Of a stretch of DNA of 38,789 nucleotides, positions 10,301-18,089 are shown in pieces; position 1 is the first letter of the stretch; every line of letters starts with the position of its first letter. Source of the DNA: Lentimicrobiaceae bacterium (GTDB lineage Bacteria > Bacteroidota > Bacteroidia > Bacteroidales > P3); assembly GCA_022510485.1 (NCBI GenBank), contig JAFLTI010000008.1, positions 1 to 38,789 of the forward strand, read 5' to 3'. Position numbers and translations under genes: made by a program. Below the pieces are notes generated by a model, which had not been told where the DNA came from, did no database searches, and saw nothing but the letters and a program-made list of their open reading frames with translations.

Positions 10301-13300
10301 AGGTAACGGCAGGCACGCTTAACATTACAAGTCCCAATCCCGGCGGCAAATTGGTGGCAAGCAAGGTGGGGCAGACAGTAAGGTTGAACATAAGCGGCAC
10401 CACCCCAGCCGGTTCTATCGAAACGCTCAAATGGATAAGTGCTAGAGCCGGTAATACGCCCGAGTATAATAATGGCAAGACTTTAACTAAGGGCAGTTCC
10501 GATTGGAGGCAGGTTTTAACCACCGATAACCAAGACACCACTTATTATTGGATGGTGGTTACCTCCGCCTTGGGCGTATGCCCTGCCGACAACAGCGATA
10601 CGGTAAGGGTTTACGTGGAATTGGGCGACAAGCCCACCTTAGAGGTGGCAAGCCCCATTTGCGAGGGTTCGAATGTGGAACTTACGGTAAGCAATATACA
10701 AGAGAGTTGGAAATCTGATTTTAAGTGGGATGCCCTTAAATGGCAGTACCGTGCCGTTGGTTCTTCCGATTGGATTAATATTGAAAGCGGTATGGGTACA
10801 ATAGACCAAAATACAGGCAAGGTTACCTATACCCCGGAGCCTGCCCTTACCGCAGGTGAATACGAATTCCGATACCAATATCAGATTGGTGAAAGTGCTG
10901 CCGAATGGATAGAAGAACCTGCCACCCTTACCGTAGATGCTATGAGTGAGGGCGGTTATCTGTGGGCTACCGATACCGTAGTTTGTGTAGGCGGCAACCG
11001 ACCCGTCCTTCATCTTGGCGGTTCCGTAGGTTTAGTACAGCATCTCTATTTCGGTACGGACAACACCAGTATCACTTCACCGATAACGACAGGCGGCGAT
11101 ACGAGTAGCCTTTATCGCGTTCCCACTTCCAATACCACCCAAAGCGGTTGGTATCTGGCAACGGTAAAGAACGGAGCCTGTGATGAGGTAAGATCCGACA
11201 GTATCTTTATCCGCATTGTAGAAAAACCTGTGGCAGGAACACTCAACGATACGATTGTATGTTTAGGAACAACGGCAACCATTACCTATACAGGCGGTAC
11301 GGGCGATTTGCTTACTTGGCAGAAAGCCAGCAAGCAAGAAGGACCTTATAGCGATATAGAGCCTGCTCCCGAAAACAATACGTACACTACAGACCCCCTT
11401 ACCGACAAAGTTTGGATACAGGTAACGGTTAACACCCATTCCGTATGCGGTCCTGTAAGCGTTCAGAAAGAGGTTGTTAAGTTGTACGATACGCTTAAGA
11501 TAACGACCCAGCCTGTCAACTACACCGTTACCGGCGAGGGTCAGACAGCCACTTTTACCGCTTCTGCCGGAACTGCCGAAGCGAGGTATGGCGACGGAGG
11601 AAGACTTGAAGCCGTAAGCCCCAAAGATTACAAATGGCAGAAATCTACCGACGGCGGTGGTACTTGGGACGATATTACGACCAGCGGAGATTATGAGGTA
11701 AATGATGGAACGCTTACGGTTAACAATGCCGAAACGCATACCGACGAACTGTACCGTTGCGTAATCACTTCCAATCCTTGCGATCGTGATGTAACGAGTT
11801 CTACGGCTGCCATTACAGCAAAAGCCGGTTTGGTTCCGGGTCAGACCAAGAGCCGTACCGATTGCGACTGCTATTATCCTACCGATACCGTGATTTACTT
11901 TGTTGACGGTGCTTCGGGCGAGGGAGCCTTGCATTATCGTTGGCAGATAAATCGGGCGGCTGCTCCCGAAGTGGAAGACATTTCGTGGGAAAACATTGAA
12001 AATATTGCTGAACTTGTAGGTAAATACACCATAGACTCTAACCGTATTGTGTTCCATAGAATGTGGGATCTTAGCAATATCGGTGCTTTATGGATACGCG
12101 CTTGGGTTAGAGATGAAAACTCGCCCGAACAGCCTACGGATGGCGACTTTGTATCCGTTTGCGACAAACCTAAGCCTACCTACTTTATTGAAAACGAAGA
12201 AATTGATGTTTGTGAACGCGAAAGCGGCGAAGAGGTGAGCGTGTTTAAGATGCTGGCTTCTTCCTCTATTGACGGCAGATATGTTAGCTACGCCTACGCC
12301 CTCAAGACAGATCCCGCTACCTTTACAGACATTCAAATGCCGGAAACCGGCGATTCGCAAAAAGAAACGACAGTTAATTTCGATGGAGGCGAAACTCTCA
12401 TCTTTACCGTAAGCGCGGCAGATTCAAACCTTACGATTCCCGCTGAGTCTGCCATACCTTTTGCGGCAGACAGTATGGTAATCCGTATGGAAATACGTTC
12501 CTGCTACACGCCCGATCCTGCTATCAACACCGATACCACGATTTACAGGCTGTTGCGGGTAGACGTTCCGGTTACGATTACCGAAAGGGCGTTGGATACC
12601 CTTGTATGCGCAGGTTCCGATTTCACTATGGAAACCGGCTACTCCCTTACCAACAAGACCATTGCCGGCAATCAAGTAAAAGCCCAATGGTATCAGGTGC
12701 TTGACGAACCTTCGCCCTCGGGAACCCAAACCTATCCCGCTTCGCAAGACGGCAGGGCTGTTCTTCTTATTGAAAACGCCGCTACGGAAAAAAGCGGTAA
12801 ATGGTATGTGGATCTTTCTACCTCCCATTGTCCGGCAGTAAGCGATTCGATTACTGTGGGCGTACATAAGGTTCCTGCGTTCAAGGGAAGCATAGAACCG
12901 GCTGAGGTTTGCGAAAACAATGAAGCTGTTCTGACTGCCACGATAGATGCCGACGCAGAGTCTGACTACTCGCTGCAATGGCAGCGTAAGGTAGACGGCG
13001 AATGGGAGGATATTACCGAAGTAAGCCCCTATTCGGGAGTAAATACCAACGAGCTTACGGTTACTGCAAGTAAAGCCGAGGCGGGCGAGTACCGTCTGCA
13101 ACTTACCGGCACCATAGCCTCTTGCGCGGTTGAAAGTTGGGCAGAAAGTTCCATTACCGTAAAACTCAAGCCGCAAATAGCCTTGAATCCTGCCGGAAAC
13201 GTTTCGGTTCAGGCAGGCAAGATACACAATGGCGTGAGCGTTGTTGTAAAGTCGGTAGAAGATATGCTGGGTTATTCTTCCGAATACCTTACCATAGCGG

Positions 13301-16300
13301 AGATTACCGCTTACCAATGGTGGGCGTTGTTCCCCGATGATGAGACTGGCGAATACGAGCAGTTCGACAAGCTGAGCGGTAATATGGAGGTAGTGGAAGG
13401 CAATGCGGTTGAACAGACAATAAGGTTGAAAGGTATAGAAAAATACGACAGCACCTTGTTCTATGCCAAGGTTATTACCGAATGTAGCGATACAATCACC
13501 TCTCAGTCGGATACGTTGCGCGTTACCGACAAGTTCGATGTAGACAAGGTGGATGTTAGCGATGCTGTATGTGCCAACGACGAGGAAGAGGTGTTCGAGG
13601 TTTCGGTTACCACCACGCTTGAAATGCAGCAAGACCTGTGTTTCTGGGAAATTTCCAAAAACAATGGCGAAACTTGGGAACGGATAGACGAGGCAGGGGT
13701 AGAGTATGAAACGGAGTTTGCACCGAACAAGTTTACTCTACGGATTAAGAACCTCTCCTACGATATGAACGGCTGGCAGCTGAGGGCTACCGTTTCTGAC
13801 GGCGAAAGCACGGTAAAGAGCGATGATAACGGCAGGGTAATTACGATTTCGCTGCTTCCCGCGCCTCAATTTGTGTGCGCCGATGTGCTTGAAAAGAGCG
13901 AAGATGCCGTAATGATAAACGGTACGCCGGTTTTGAGCGAGTTCAATGTTAAGGAAGACTGTCTGCCTCAATCCGACATTACGCCCGATCCGGGTTACTC
14001 TTACAGCTATTGGGTAAAGGCTCCGGGAGAAACGGATTCTTCTATGATGCAAGAAACGAAACAGTATAATTTCGTTCCCCAAAGCGGTGCGGATCCGGGT
14101 CTGTACTATGTGTTCTTTGCGGTAGAAAACGCTTGCGGTAGCGCAACGGTAATGGATTCGGTATGGGTGGTTGAAGAATTGCAGCCCAAAGACGTTACGG
14201 CTATCGCTACCACCACGCCGGGAGCGGATCCCGACGACCCGAAAAATAGCGTACAGGGTCCTTCTGAAACAGATCTTACGGTGGATATTTGCGAAGACAA
14301 TACGCTTTATCTAACCGCCTCCTATACCGGAGGTCCGGCGCAGGGCGTTGTGTGGAAGAAAGACGGAGAAACTCTCAATATAAGCGCGCCCTACAGTCTG
14401 CGTGGCGATACCTTGGTGATAAGCCCGGTAAGCCGCGATATGGACGGAGAGGTGTTTACCTGCCTGTTCGATATGCCCGGCAGCATAGAAGACGTTTTGT
14501 CGCAAAACATTACGCTTACGGTAAACCGCAAGCCCGATGCAAGTATGGCTTGGGTTAAGGTTACCGATATAACTGCCCAAGAGGAAGGTGAGGATCTCGA
14601 AACCGGTCAGGCTTTGCCCGGACACACCGTAGAGCTTTCGGTTGAGGGTTATGAGCAAACACCTACCCAAGTCTGCTTCTATAAGGCGGTTATAAATCCC
14701 GAAGACAGCACGGTAATAAGCGTTGAAGAACTTGGCTGCGAAGATGGGCTTACCTATACACTTACCACTAACGCAGAATTGCTTGTTCACGACAACACTT
14801 GGTACTATGCCCGCATTTACAACGATTGCGGTTACGACAGCACGGACATTTCCAACTTGCGTATATTCGACGACCTGAAGGTGGTATGGATTGCCGATAC
14901 GCTGATTGAAAGACCGAGCGGCGAGGAATGGGATTACACTACGTCTTATCCCAACCCCAAACCGGGCGAATTGGTGGTTCTTTACCTGCCGGGAACAAAA
15001 CCGGGAGAACAAGACCAGATAGAAGCCCACGAGTGGGTATGTGAGAACGGAACGTTTACCATTCGCGATACCACGCTGCAAGGCTTTATGAACATGCAAA
15101 CAGGTGATGCTAAAATAGAAGGAGACCCCAATTACCATCGTTCCCGTTGGTACTATCGTACCTCTCCGACAGAAGAATGGAGGGTGCTTAGTATTCTTGA
15201 CTTCGTCGATGATGATGCAGAGGTTTTATCTTGGGAAGTGTGGGAACACAAAGGAGATCTCACCTTGTTGAATATAACATCCGATAAAGACGGCTGGCAG
15301 TTCTTTGCCGTGGGCGAAAACGAACTGTTTGCCGATACTACCTGTGTGGTTACCCTGCACGTGATACCTGCGCTGCAAAAGGGCGATGTAACAATGGAAC
15401 CCGAACAGATAAGCGCTTGCTTTGAAGCCGAGGCGAAATTTGAATTGCGCTCTGAACTTGATTTAAGCAAGCTTACCATAGATTGGCAGATTAAACCCGC
15501 CGATGGTGAGTGGAGCGAAAAGATTGACAGCCTGACCAACAGCACCGTTTACGATATGGGTACGGTAGGTGTTGATTACAACGGCTATCAAGTGCGTGCC
15601 ATTGTTTACGGTCCTTGTGGCAGGGATACCATAGAAGGTGAAATAAGCATTACCGATCCTGTGGTTCCCGGCGTGATGCTGCTTGGCGATACGGTCTGCT
15701 TGGGAGAAAGCTTGTTGCTTACCGCTCAGGATACGGGCAATGCTGGCTGGTTGGCTTTTGCTTGGTATGTAAACGATGAATTGGTTCCCGACCAGACGGA
15801 AGCCACTTTCGATATGGGTGCATACGAACCGGGCGAATATAAGGTAAGGGTGGAAATGGCTGCCGATACGCTTACGCACGGCTGTGTTGTACCTACGAGG
15901 GTTGAGGCGGAAGCTTCGGTAAGGATAAATGTTTTGCCGGAAGTTAAGGCTTATGCTCAGGATAGCGTTATCAAGACCGGAGCCGCCACTGTGGTTTGGG
16001 CTGAGGGTAACGGCGATTCTTACCGCTGGAGCCCGGCAGACAATGTAGAAAACGCTTCGGACAGCGTAACGAACACCGTACTCTTTGAAACTCACGGCAC
16101 CTACGTGTTTACGGTAACCGCCACCAACGAGTTCGGTTGCGAGGCTTCCGATACGGTTGTGGTAGTGGTACAATCCAATTTCCGTTTGGATTCGATTGTT
16201 GCCGAAACGGTTACACCTCCGCTCACGCCCAACGGAGAAGGCAGGCTGCCCGGATTCCCCGACAACGGCTATGGAGTTGACGACGAGGGAGCCAAGATAG

Positions 16301-17151
16301 TGAGAACGGCTGTGTTTACCGAAAACGAAGCCGAAGTGTGGGTATGCCCCGGCGATGAAGTCCGCTTGGCGATAGCCACCTCCGGAGGCGAAAGCCCGAT
16401 TACCTATACTTGGACAATAGACGGAGGCAATGCTGCCGTTTACGAAAACGGTCTGCAAGACTTCCCCTATGAAACCAAGGATTCGGTTGTGGTGATGTTC
16501 TTCCCCGATTCAAGCACGAAAGAACTGTATTGCCATATTGTAGACGACTTTGGAGAAGAACTCGATATAGTGGTTCACGTACACTATTTCGTACCCGACT
16601 TTATCTATATCGAAACCCGACCCAAGACCACTTCGACGCGCTACTACGAAGATCAGGCGGTTTACTTCCACGCCCGTCCGCAGCGTTATCCCGAATATTA
16701 TTGGATACGCCTTACCGGAGAGGAAATCAATCCTGATATAACAGAGGTAGTTACGCAAGATGCGGTATATCCCACCTCGTTCAAGATGAACGAAAACGGC
16801 GAATACTACAACGCAATATGGGTGAGCGTGATAGACCGCAACGGCTGCCGCTTGTGGGACAGCACGGGCGTTGAGCTGATGAAGTTGCCCAACGTAATGG
16901 TGATAGACGATCCCAACCGACCTTTCGACGGAGTGATCTTCCCCGAATTTGAAGTGGAAATAACCAATATGTGGGGCTTGCGTATCAAGGGCTTTACAGA
17001 CCGCAACGGAAACGGCAGCAGCCGGGGCTGGGACGGTCGCACGCCCTCCGGCACAAAAGTTACCGGCGGAACATACTACTACAAAGTGAAGATACCTACC
17101 CTCGACGGCTTTGTTTATATGACAGGGGCTGTAACCGTAATTAACCGATAA
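1378..17151 (+). CDS. Giant secreted Ig-like repeat protein with T9SS type B tail
   Basis: A 5257-residue protein, probably a surface adhesin or filament. Residues 1-33 form a signal peptide (basic start, hydrophobic core, likely cleavage after SGFA); Met9 and Met13 are alternative starts giving a more ordinary signal length. Residues ~34-290 are an N-terminal region I do not recognise. The rest is a long string of Ig-like/PKD-like modules, at least 25 recognisable by eye from recurring patterns such as PICSGEEVTLT, PICAGESHTF and YQWYK, with about one conserved cysteine near each module start. The last ~85 residues match the gliding-motility/type B C-terminal domain family: EVEITNMWGLRI, WDGRTPSGTKVTGGTYYYKV, and an end in GAVTVINR. 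Type B cargo such as SprB needs a PorP/SprF partner, and one is encoded next. Codon use changes near base 5120. What it binds is unknown. Confidence 0.93.
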   Translation: MFKKLKNMVGFMRTTRFLLAFVFAISLVYSGFATNYYVNGKVRYVIELKKMTEAEAKAAQQAGFVDLWVYAYFSQEFVDGQKIAVTNGQISAFNIQFTPTTHAYKITDKDGNPDLSGTIARFAPASGQDNACNRSTTQQPKHEDGVVNPGFVVGSCCPVGYYGASGGASASVGSRDLPYSTEIVEAEGQTWYAVKLYQIRYEYLDAKSFYTTFYTGDEGKNAGYTDCATDASTFSISYNGQNDPILPTCFQTCKTTDGQDLTYQDWSYTYAGNPNGIECVKIEGVYGYIAGGVEVESDPEFELTAETACGGSDLLGSLTVADGKWAGKTWANYNLTSVSVSKGGVSKTLSTTGSDITISLPTSGTAAVPFTISPAGYTLSNGEYATELSLTLTDQESGTQIEVQCDLKIIAQPKTYFGAMDNSNDLITPRRLSSVIDTLVVSPGQMVYGYILCAKDDDKLDDGCLDNISFVEGSVRLKNESGVVMAGQGSFGYSSRSIPINSHGKYFLSYQFQQDGVTCEATTDTVFLKVVKPLAAPVLELSTNCGSTIDARATVDADSDPTEWEWIVATEDAGGELDDQNNGEVYGIGPWGFRLRPNTNTAKLTIPNDDLGAPINFTYNSTATGKKSSFFTTNDAYNDNDGIDIPKNNMKGYLFAAYVDLLPSASQNVGDVWGKSDVDTEKETGGLYGKVILVRCKIDGEWTPWTYEYLTGSGAENPIDTKDFHMGISATPCVGRNVTDPDAGCSRTDTTVAAAEQVKLRLYLNGIWKDEMTEGESQAVDFDKQAFNLCGADPEFSVIWQRRRKVGDDWETFQVIGGAAETSRLTTNVGSNWYYIESDPITITENMQYRAVFGRGGCFIATSDEDDTNGMFDGDGGNDAAMFDGDSYGNFDDEVWVKVKSDLITGYIEGRVDEGAWRGASGKMCYTGTLDLRLRDNSPGTLQWQYSNDGSAWNNVDGKTTATFDDVEAFILDQSLTDECLYAGCKRYFKVVLTNDDGEEGETETYEVTIYKARQLYLEVFDDVSSSTKFKDLVNVGICDGADIDLIIKTNNEAADIDGESNIVMNASAKDGYEKIEYQEAKSNELPLSFSAGYSTIAYDEPYNTETPTGTTYHAYRVVTTNGVESCKAYGDSIVVKKNPLTRIGSLNKVSDACANSEVTLTLAGSQNISEYSWYLPTVDSKNDAATNKVDTARSNTLTSRFPISKKEISGGYEDKVKVEGWGVFGTLPALTQADSLWCYAGSTEVAVTSVVCTTPAPEVSPNPICSGEEVTLTWSDAFDESKHTLYDSVSGGTWSALTINSDYEVTQNNPTVIKIKKQYTATGAASGVKFRIDDKISTGTASTLLVVNPNPEKPANVQASADPNPVCEHASTTISVTHDNVDGYTYIYKWTKQNDSYTNSNQSFTFSGNGLTTAQAGTYYVTISVRTPAGCSAESEQASTILTVNPAATKPTISLENGSPICAGESHTFTPTVNPEQAQPAGSDYTYTWTPQGNATPGTQNGKDYTLNTAADDKGGNYSYTFKVKVTTSSSCADSTEKTVSILVSPRSSKPVFSADIPSTAVCPGVEVSFSASVSNATSYQWYKVNADSSIIKQDTRSNTNTLKFTAATDDMGKYRLLVISGNASSGCADSTWSNIADLTVYDAAEQPTVSFDPNSEEVCEGKEVNIHATVGKPTVESTKITYHWTKDGSDLASAPDGDTYTIFAATLADAGTYTLEVTNTTDHSCVASASASYTLRVIALPDLERASVSTTATGNKACTSLVLTASAQNAAGAAITSGLSYQWQKLNGSDWQDIANANSVSYTVTDLGENQEYRCLVTMGLSGSDCSKTVTSSSITVTVLQQPTAPTVNIEPASETICSGGNATFTATVTPEAAAVGNYTYAWSGGSLTAGSETNTTLSLSNVTATATYTFTVTETNDICSVTASESVTLTVTKPANLSAIAIDGAETEKCINEGSFNLKVINVETGSPLQELKYQWYKDGDPIDGANSVSYTVLAELANNGSYTCKVTATASEANPCTAENTTQEVEVSFTMCGNETLSPGDAAEQNGETALVCEKGDQDKTIQVSYEPTIEKDAVTKVTWMKYATKPDDNTGDGTEIKFESAPNINWQFTLNHSEVFADDDIAPKQYYVRVKIERGGVVSYSDSYRFVKVKNAPVVEASMQPIDTLVCVRSDVYFTANGTAPSAPSLGDITGIATSSEALQYEWKTPGDTKFLGGNQRQKAVTEVAVTDVEYQAKIISGYKYTVSGGKGASNTCYDTSTVVTGKLSVKDAPVISLFEDEDGRNSRTICVDGEYPTLKAEFEHAEDTLWRRVASSGDYVQINIYNVNPFTAALLKEAVEKPIKGQEDAIVNVIQVVASNDACPEVVKQYTLTINPTPNLDSVGISAEDQYCNSAANTIRAQAYKMKSENRREENNEDVTYRWQVSDDGTSDWRELGNEQSYTFPAGSEESNKYYRCIATAGSTNSPCPISDTSEVKRIRIYASTQAGEISPVPEAICSDGTATISLEITAGDVKEWKITGNGSSVTITDNVGSTYTLDPKNSEIEALLSTTSRKSTLTVTVTVQSGEACADVVKSRTIDIYKPHPGIEYTLPEEPLCELTGIEYTPPIEDFEEIYWVYAGVHKETSSEKVFFIPANALLPKWQDDTTYEIKAYVYNTVPVLKDACKSEETTGEFKVGRQPIAPQVSGDVTICEGSGYELSAVRPAKSALTWSVTKNGEEAECGTPLVDGQTETLSLENAEPGVYVYTIKDTTVCGEKASTHTVTVLEKAVAGNITLSNGGLYCAVSDINFTASAYKPEGATIQWQTSTDTTQANTITDEDTGATIGGSSMRSKTSGTQYFVRYVVKGTSPCGDSASKWVPFKIFKAPEISGISVSPSPICEGGDVTITFTATAGYEYKIYSNSTTALSGGTLLTSDKVPEGGSVSYTATAEYGKGHYYVVISDPSSKAESTGSALNCATSTLALGEVDIDRKVTAGTLNITSPNPGGKLVASKVGQTVRLNISGTTPAGSIETLKWISARAGNTPEYNNGKTLTKGSSDWRQVLTTDNQDTTYYWMVVTSALGVCPADNSDTVRVYVELGDKPTLEVASPICEGSNVELTVSNIQESWKSDFKWDALKWQYRAVGSSDWINIESGMGTIDQNTGKVTYTPEPALTAGEYEFRYQYQIGESAAEWIEEPATLTVDAMSEGGYLWATDTVVCVGGNRPVLHLGGSVGLVQHLYFGTDNTSITSPITTGGDTSSLYRVPTSNTTQSGWYLATVKNGACDEVRSDSIFIRIVEKPVAGTLNDTIVCLGTTATITYTGGTGDLLTWQKASKQEGPYSDIEPAPENNTYTTDPLTDKVWIQVTVNTHSVCGPVSVQKEVVKLYDTLKITTQPVNYTVTGEGQTATFTASAGTAEARYGDGGRLEAVSPKDYKWQKSTDGGGTWDDITTSGDYEVNDGTLTVNNAETHTDELYRCVITSNPCDRDVTSSTAAITAKAGLVPGQTKSRTDCDCYYPTDTVIYFVDGASGEGALHYRWQINRAAAPEVEDISWENIENIAELVGKYTIDSNRIVFHRMWDLSNIGALWIRAWVRDENSPEQPTDGDFVSVCDKPKPTYFIENEEIDVCERESGEEVSVFKMLASSSIDGRYVSYAYALKTDPATFTDIQMPETGDSQKETTVNFDGGETLIFTVSAADSNLTIPAESAIPFAADSMVIRMEIRSCYTPDPAINTDTTIYRLLRVDVPVTITERALDTLVCAGSDFTMETGYSLTNKTIAGNQVKAQWYQVLDEPSPSGTQTYPASQDGRAVLLIENAATEKSGKWYVDLSTSHCPAVSDSITVGVHKVPAFKGSIEPAEVCENNEAVLTATIDADAESDYSLQWQRKVDGEWEDITEVSPYSGVNTNELTVTASKAEAGEYRLQLTGTIASCAVESWAESSITVKLKPQIALNPAGNVSVQAGKIHNGVSVVVKSVEDMLGYSSEYLTIAEITAYQWWALFPDDETGEYEQFDKLSGNMEVVEGNAVEQTIRLKGIEKYDSTLFYAKVITECSDTITSQSDTLRVTDKFDVDKVDVSDAVCANDEEEVFEVSVTTTLEMQQDLCFWEISKNNGETWERIDEAGVEYETEFAPNKFTLRIKNLSYDMNGWQLRATVSDGESTVKSDDNGRVITISLLPAPQFVCADVLEKSEDAVMINGTPVLSEFNVKEDCLPQSDITPDPGYSYSYWVKAPGETDSSMMQETKQYNFVPQSGADPGLYYVFFAVENACGSATVMDSVWVVEELQPKDVTAIATTTPGADPDDPKNSVQGPSETDLTVDICEDNTLYLTASYTGGPAQGVVWKKDGETLNISAPYSLRGDTLVISPVSRDMDGEVFTCLFDMPGSIEDVLSQNITLTVNRKPDASMAWVKVTDITAQEEGEDLETGQALPGHTVELSVEGYEQTPTQVCFYKAVINPEDSTVISVEELGCEDGLTYTLTTNAELLVHDNTWYYARIYNDCGYDSTDISNLRIFDDLKVVWIADTLIERPSGEEWDYTTSYPNPKPGELVVLYLPGTKPGEQDQIEAHEWVCENGTFTIRDTTLQGFMNMQTGDAKIEGDPNYHRSRWYYRTSPTEEWRVLSILDFVDDDAEVLSWEVWEHKGDLTLLNITSDKDGWQFFAVGENELFADTTCVVTLHVIPALQKGDVTMEPEQISACFEAEAKFELRSELDLSKLTIDWQIKPADGEWSEKIDSLTNSTVYDMGTVGVDYNGYQVRAIVYGPCGRDTIEGEISITDPVVPGVMLLGDTVCLGESLLLTAQDTGNAGWLAFAWYVNDELVPDQTEATFDMGAYEPGEYKVRVEMAADTLTHGCVVPTRVEAEASVRINVLPEVKAYAQDSVIKTGAATVVWAEGNGDSYRWSPADNVENASDSVTNTVLFETHGTYVFTVTATNEFGCEASDTVVVVVQSNFRLDSIVAETVTPPLTPNGEGRLPGFPDNGYGVDDEGAKIVRTAVFTENEAEVWVCPGDEVRLAIATSGGESPITYTWTIDGGNAAVYENGLQDFPYETKDSVVVMFFPDSSTKELYCHIVDDFGEELDIVVHVHYFVPDFIYIETRPKTTSTRYYEDQAVYFHARPQRYPEYYWIRLTGEEINPDITEVVTQDAVYPTSFKMNENGEYYNAIWVSVIDRNGCRLWDSTGVELMKLPNVMVIDDPNRPFDGVIFPEFEVEITNMWGLRIKGFTDRNGNGSSRGWDGRTPSGTKVTGGTYYYKVKIPTLDGFVYMTGAVTVINR

Positions 17152-17156
17152 GCGAT

Positions 17157-17162
17157 AGGAGG
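17157..17162 (+). promoter_or_regulatory. Strong Shine-Dalgarno site for the PorP/SprF gene
   Basis: AGGAGG sits 8 bases before the ATG at 17171. Most genes in this window, as usual in Bacteroidota, have no such site. It fixes the start and suggests that this gene is translated well independently of the giant gene, whose stop lies 19 bases upstream of that ATG. Confidence 0.75.
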
Positions 17163-17170
17163 ACTAAAAA

Positions 17171-18076
17171 ATGAAGAGGATAATAGAATTTGGTTTATGT
17201 TTGGTTCTCCTTACGGTGCTTATGCCGGCAAGGAAAGCCTGTGCGCAGCAAGACGCCCAGTTCAGCCAGTTTTTTGCCCACCGTCTGTTCTACAATCCGG
17301 CGGGTCAGGCAGACGATAACCTGCTGCACGTGTCGCTTACCGACCGCGAACAGTATTGGGGAACGGCAAAGCACCCCGGCTACCGCCTGCTCAACGGCTC
17401 GTATTTCTTTAACGAACAGAACATGGGTGTGGGGCTGTCCCTGAACCAGTGGAATATGAACATCGAAAGCGAAGTGTTGGTAAAGGCGTCGTATATGTAC
17501 CGCCTGCAGGTGGGGCAAGACGCCTTTATCAACTTCGGTCTGAGCGTGGGCATGCTACACCGTTCCCTGCACAAGGGCTACCTGCCCGGCGGGGAGCAGT
17601 TCATTCCCACCGACGACGATAAGTTCAATCCCAACCTCGATATGGGGCTGGGGGTTGAGTTTCACACCACCAATATTCTGGCAGGGGTCTCGGTACAGCA
17701 TTTACCCATCAAGTTGGGCGACAACCCCTCGCGTGTGGCATTCCATTCGTACTACTACTTTGGCTACAATTTCTTCTTAGACGAAGATTGGAGCCTGTTC
17801 CCCATGATAGCGATGCGTATGGGAGAACGCCGTACCAACATAGACCTCAATGTGCGTGCCTCCTACCGCGATATAGTGAACTTCGGGGTATCTTACCGTT
17901 TGGATGCCTTATCCCTGATGGCAGGGGTAAACATCGGCAGGAATTTCTCGCTCGGTTACGCTTTCGACATCAACATAGGTGTAACCAGCCGCCGCTACAA
18001 GCCTTCGCATGAACTGATACTTACATACCGTTGCGAGTTCAAGAGCTCCGACAGACCTTTGGTGAAGTTTGAATAG
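17171..18076 (+). CDS. PorP/SprF-family type IX secretion outer-membrane protein
   Basis: A 301-residue protein with a signal peptide (cleavage near ARKACA, residue 25) followed directly by the family's signature start, QDAQFSQFFAHRLFYNPA, then alternating strands typical of an outer-membrane beta-barrel (VGLSLNQW, INFGLSVGM, VNFGVSYRLDALSLMAGVNIG). Length fits the family, about 300 residues. PorP/SprF proteins are outer-membrane parts of T9SS or cargo-specific partners: in Flavobacterium SprF is required for secretion of the adhesin SprB. Its position between a type B cargo gene and a type A gene suggests it is the dedicated exporter or anchor for the giant protein. The core PorP gene of the main T9SS is usually beside porK-N, which are absent here, so I read this as an accessory paralogue. 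Confidence 0.92.
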   Translation: MKRIIEFGLCLVLLTVLMPARKACAQQDAQFSQFFAHRLFYNPAGQADDNLLHVSLTDREQYWGTAKHPGYRLLNGSYFFNEQNMGVGLSLNQWNMNIESEVLVKASYMYRLQVGQDAFINFGLSVGMLHRSLHKGYLPGGEQFIPTDDDKFNPNLDMGLGVEFHTTNILAGVSVQHLPIKLGDNPSRVAFHSYYYFGYNFFLDEDWSLFPMIAMRMGERRTNIDLNVRASYRDIVNFGVSYRLDALSLMAGVNIGRNFSLGYAFDINIGVTSRRYKPSHELILTYRCEFKSSDRPLVKFE

Positions 18077-18089
18077 TGTAATAGAAGCC

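Noticed and set aside
18069-18089. TTG start for the large type A protein overlapping the PorP/SprF gene
   Set aside because: The ATG at 18090 gives a standard signal peptide; the TTG version adds seven acidic or polar residues in front of it.
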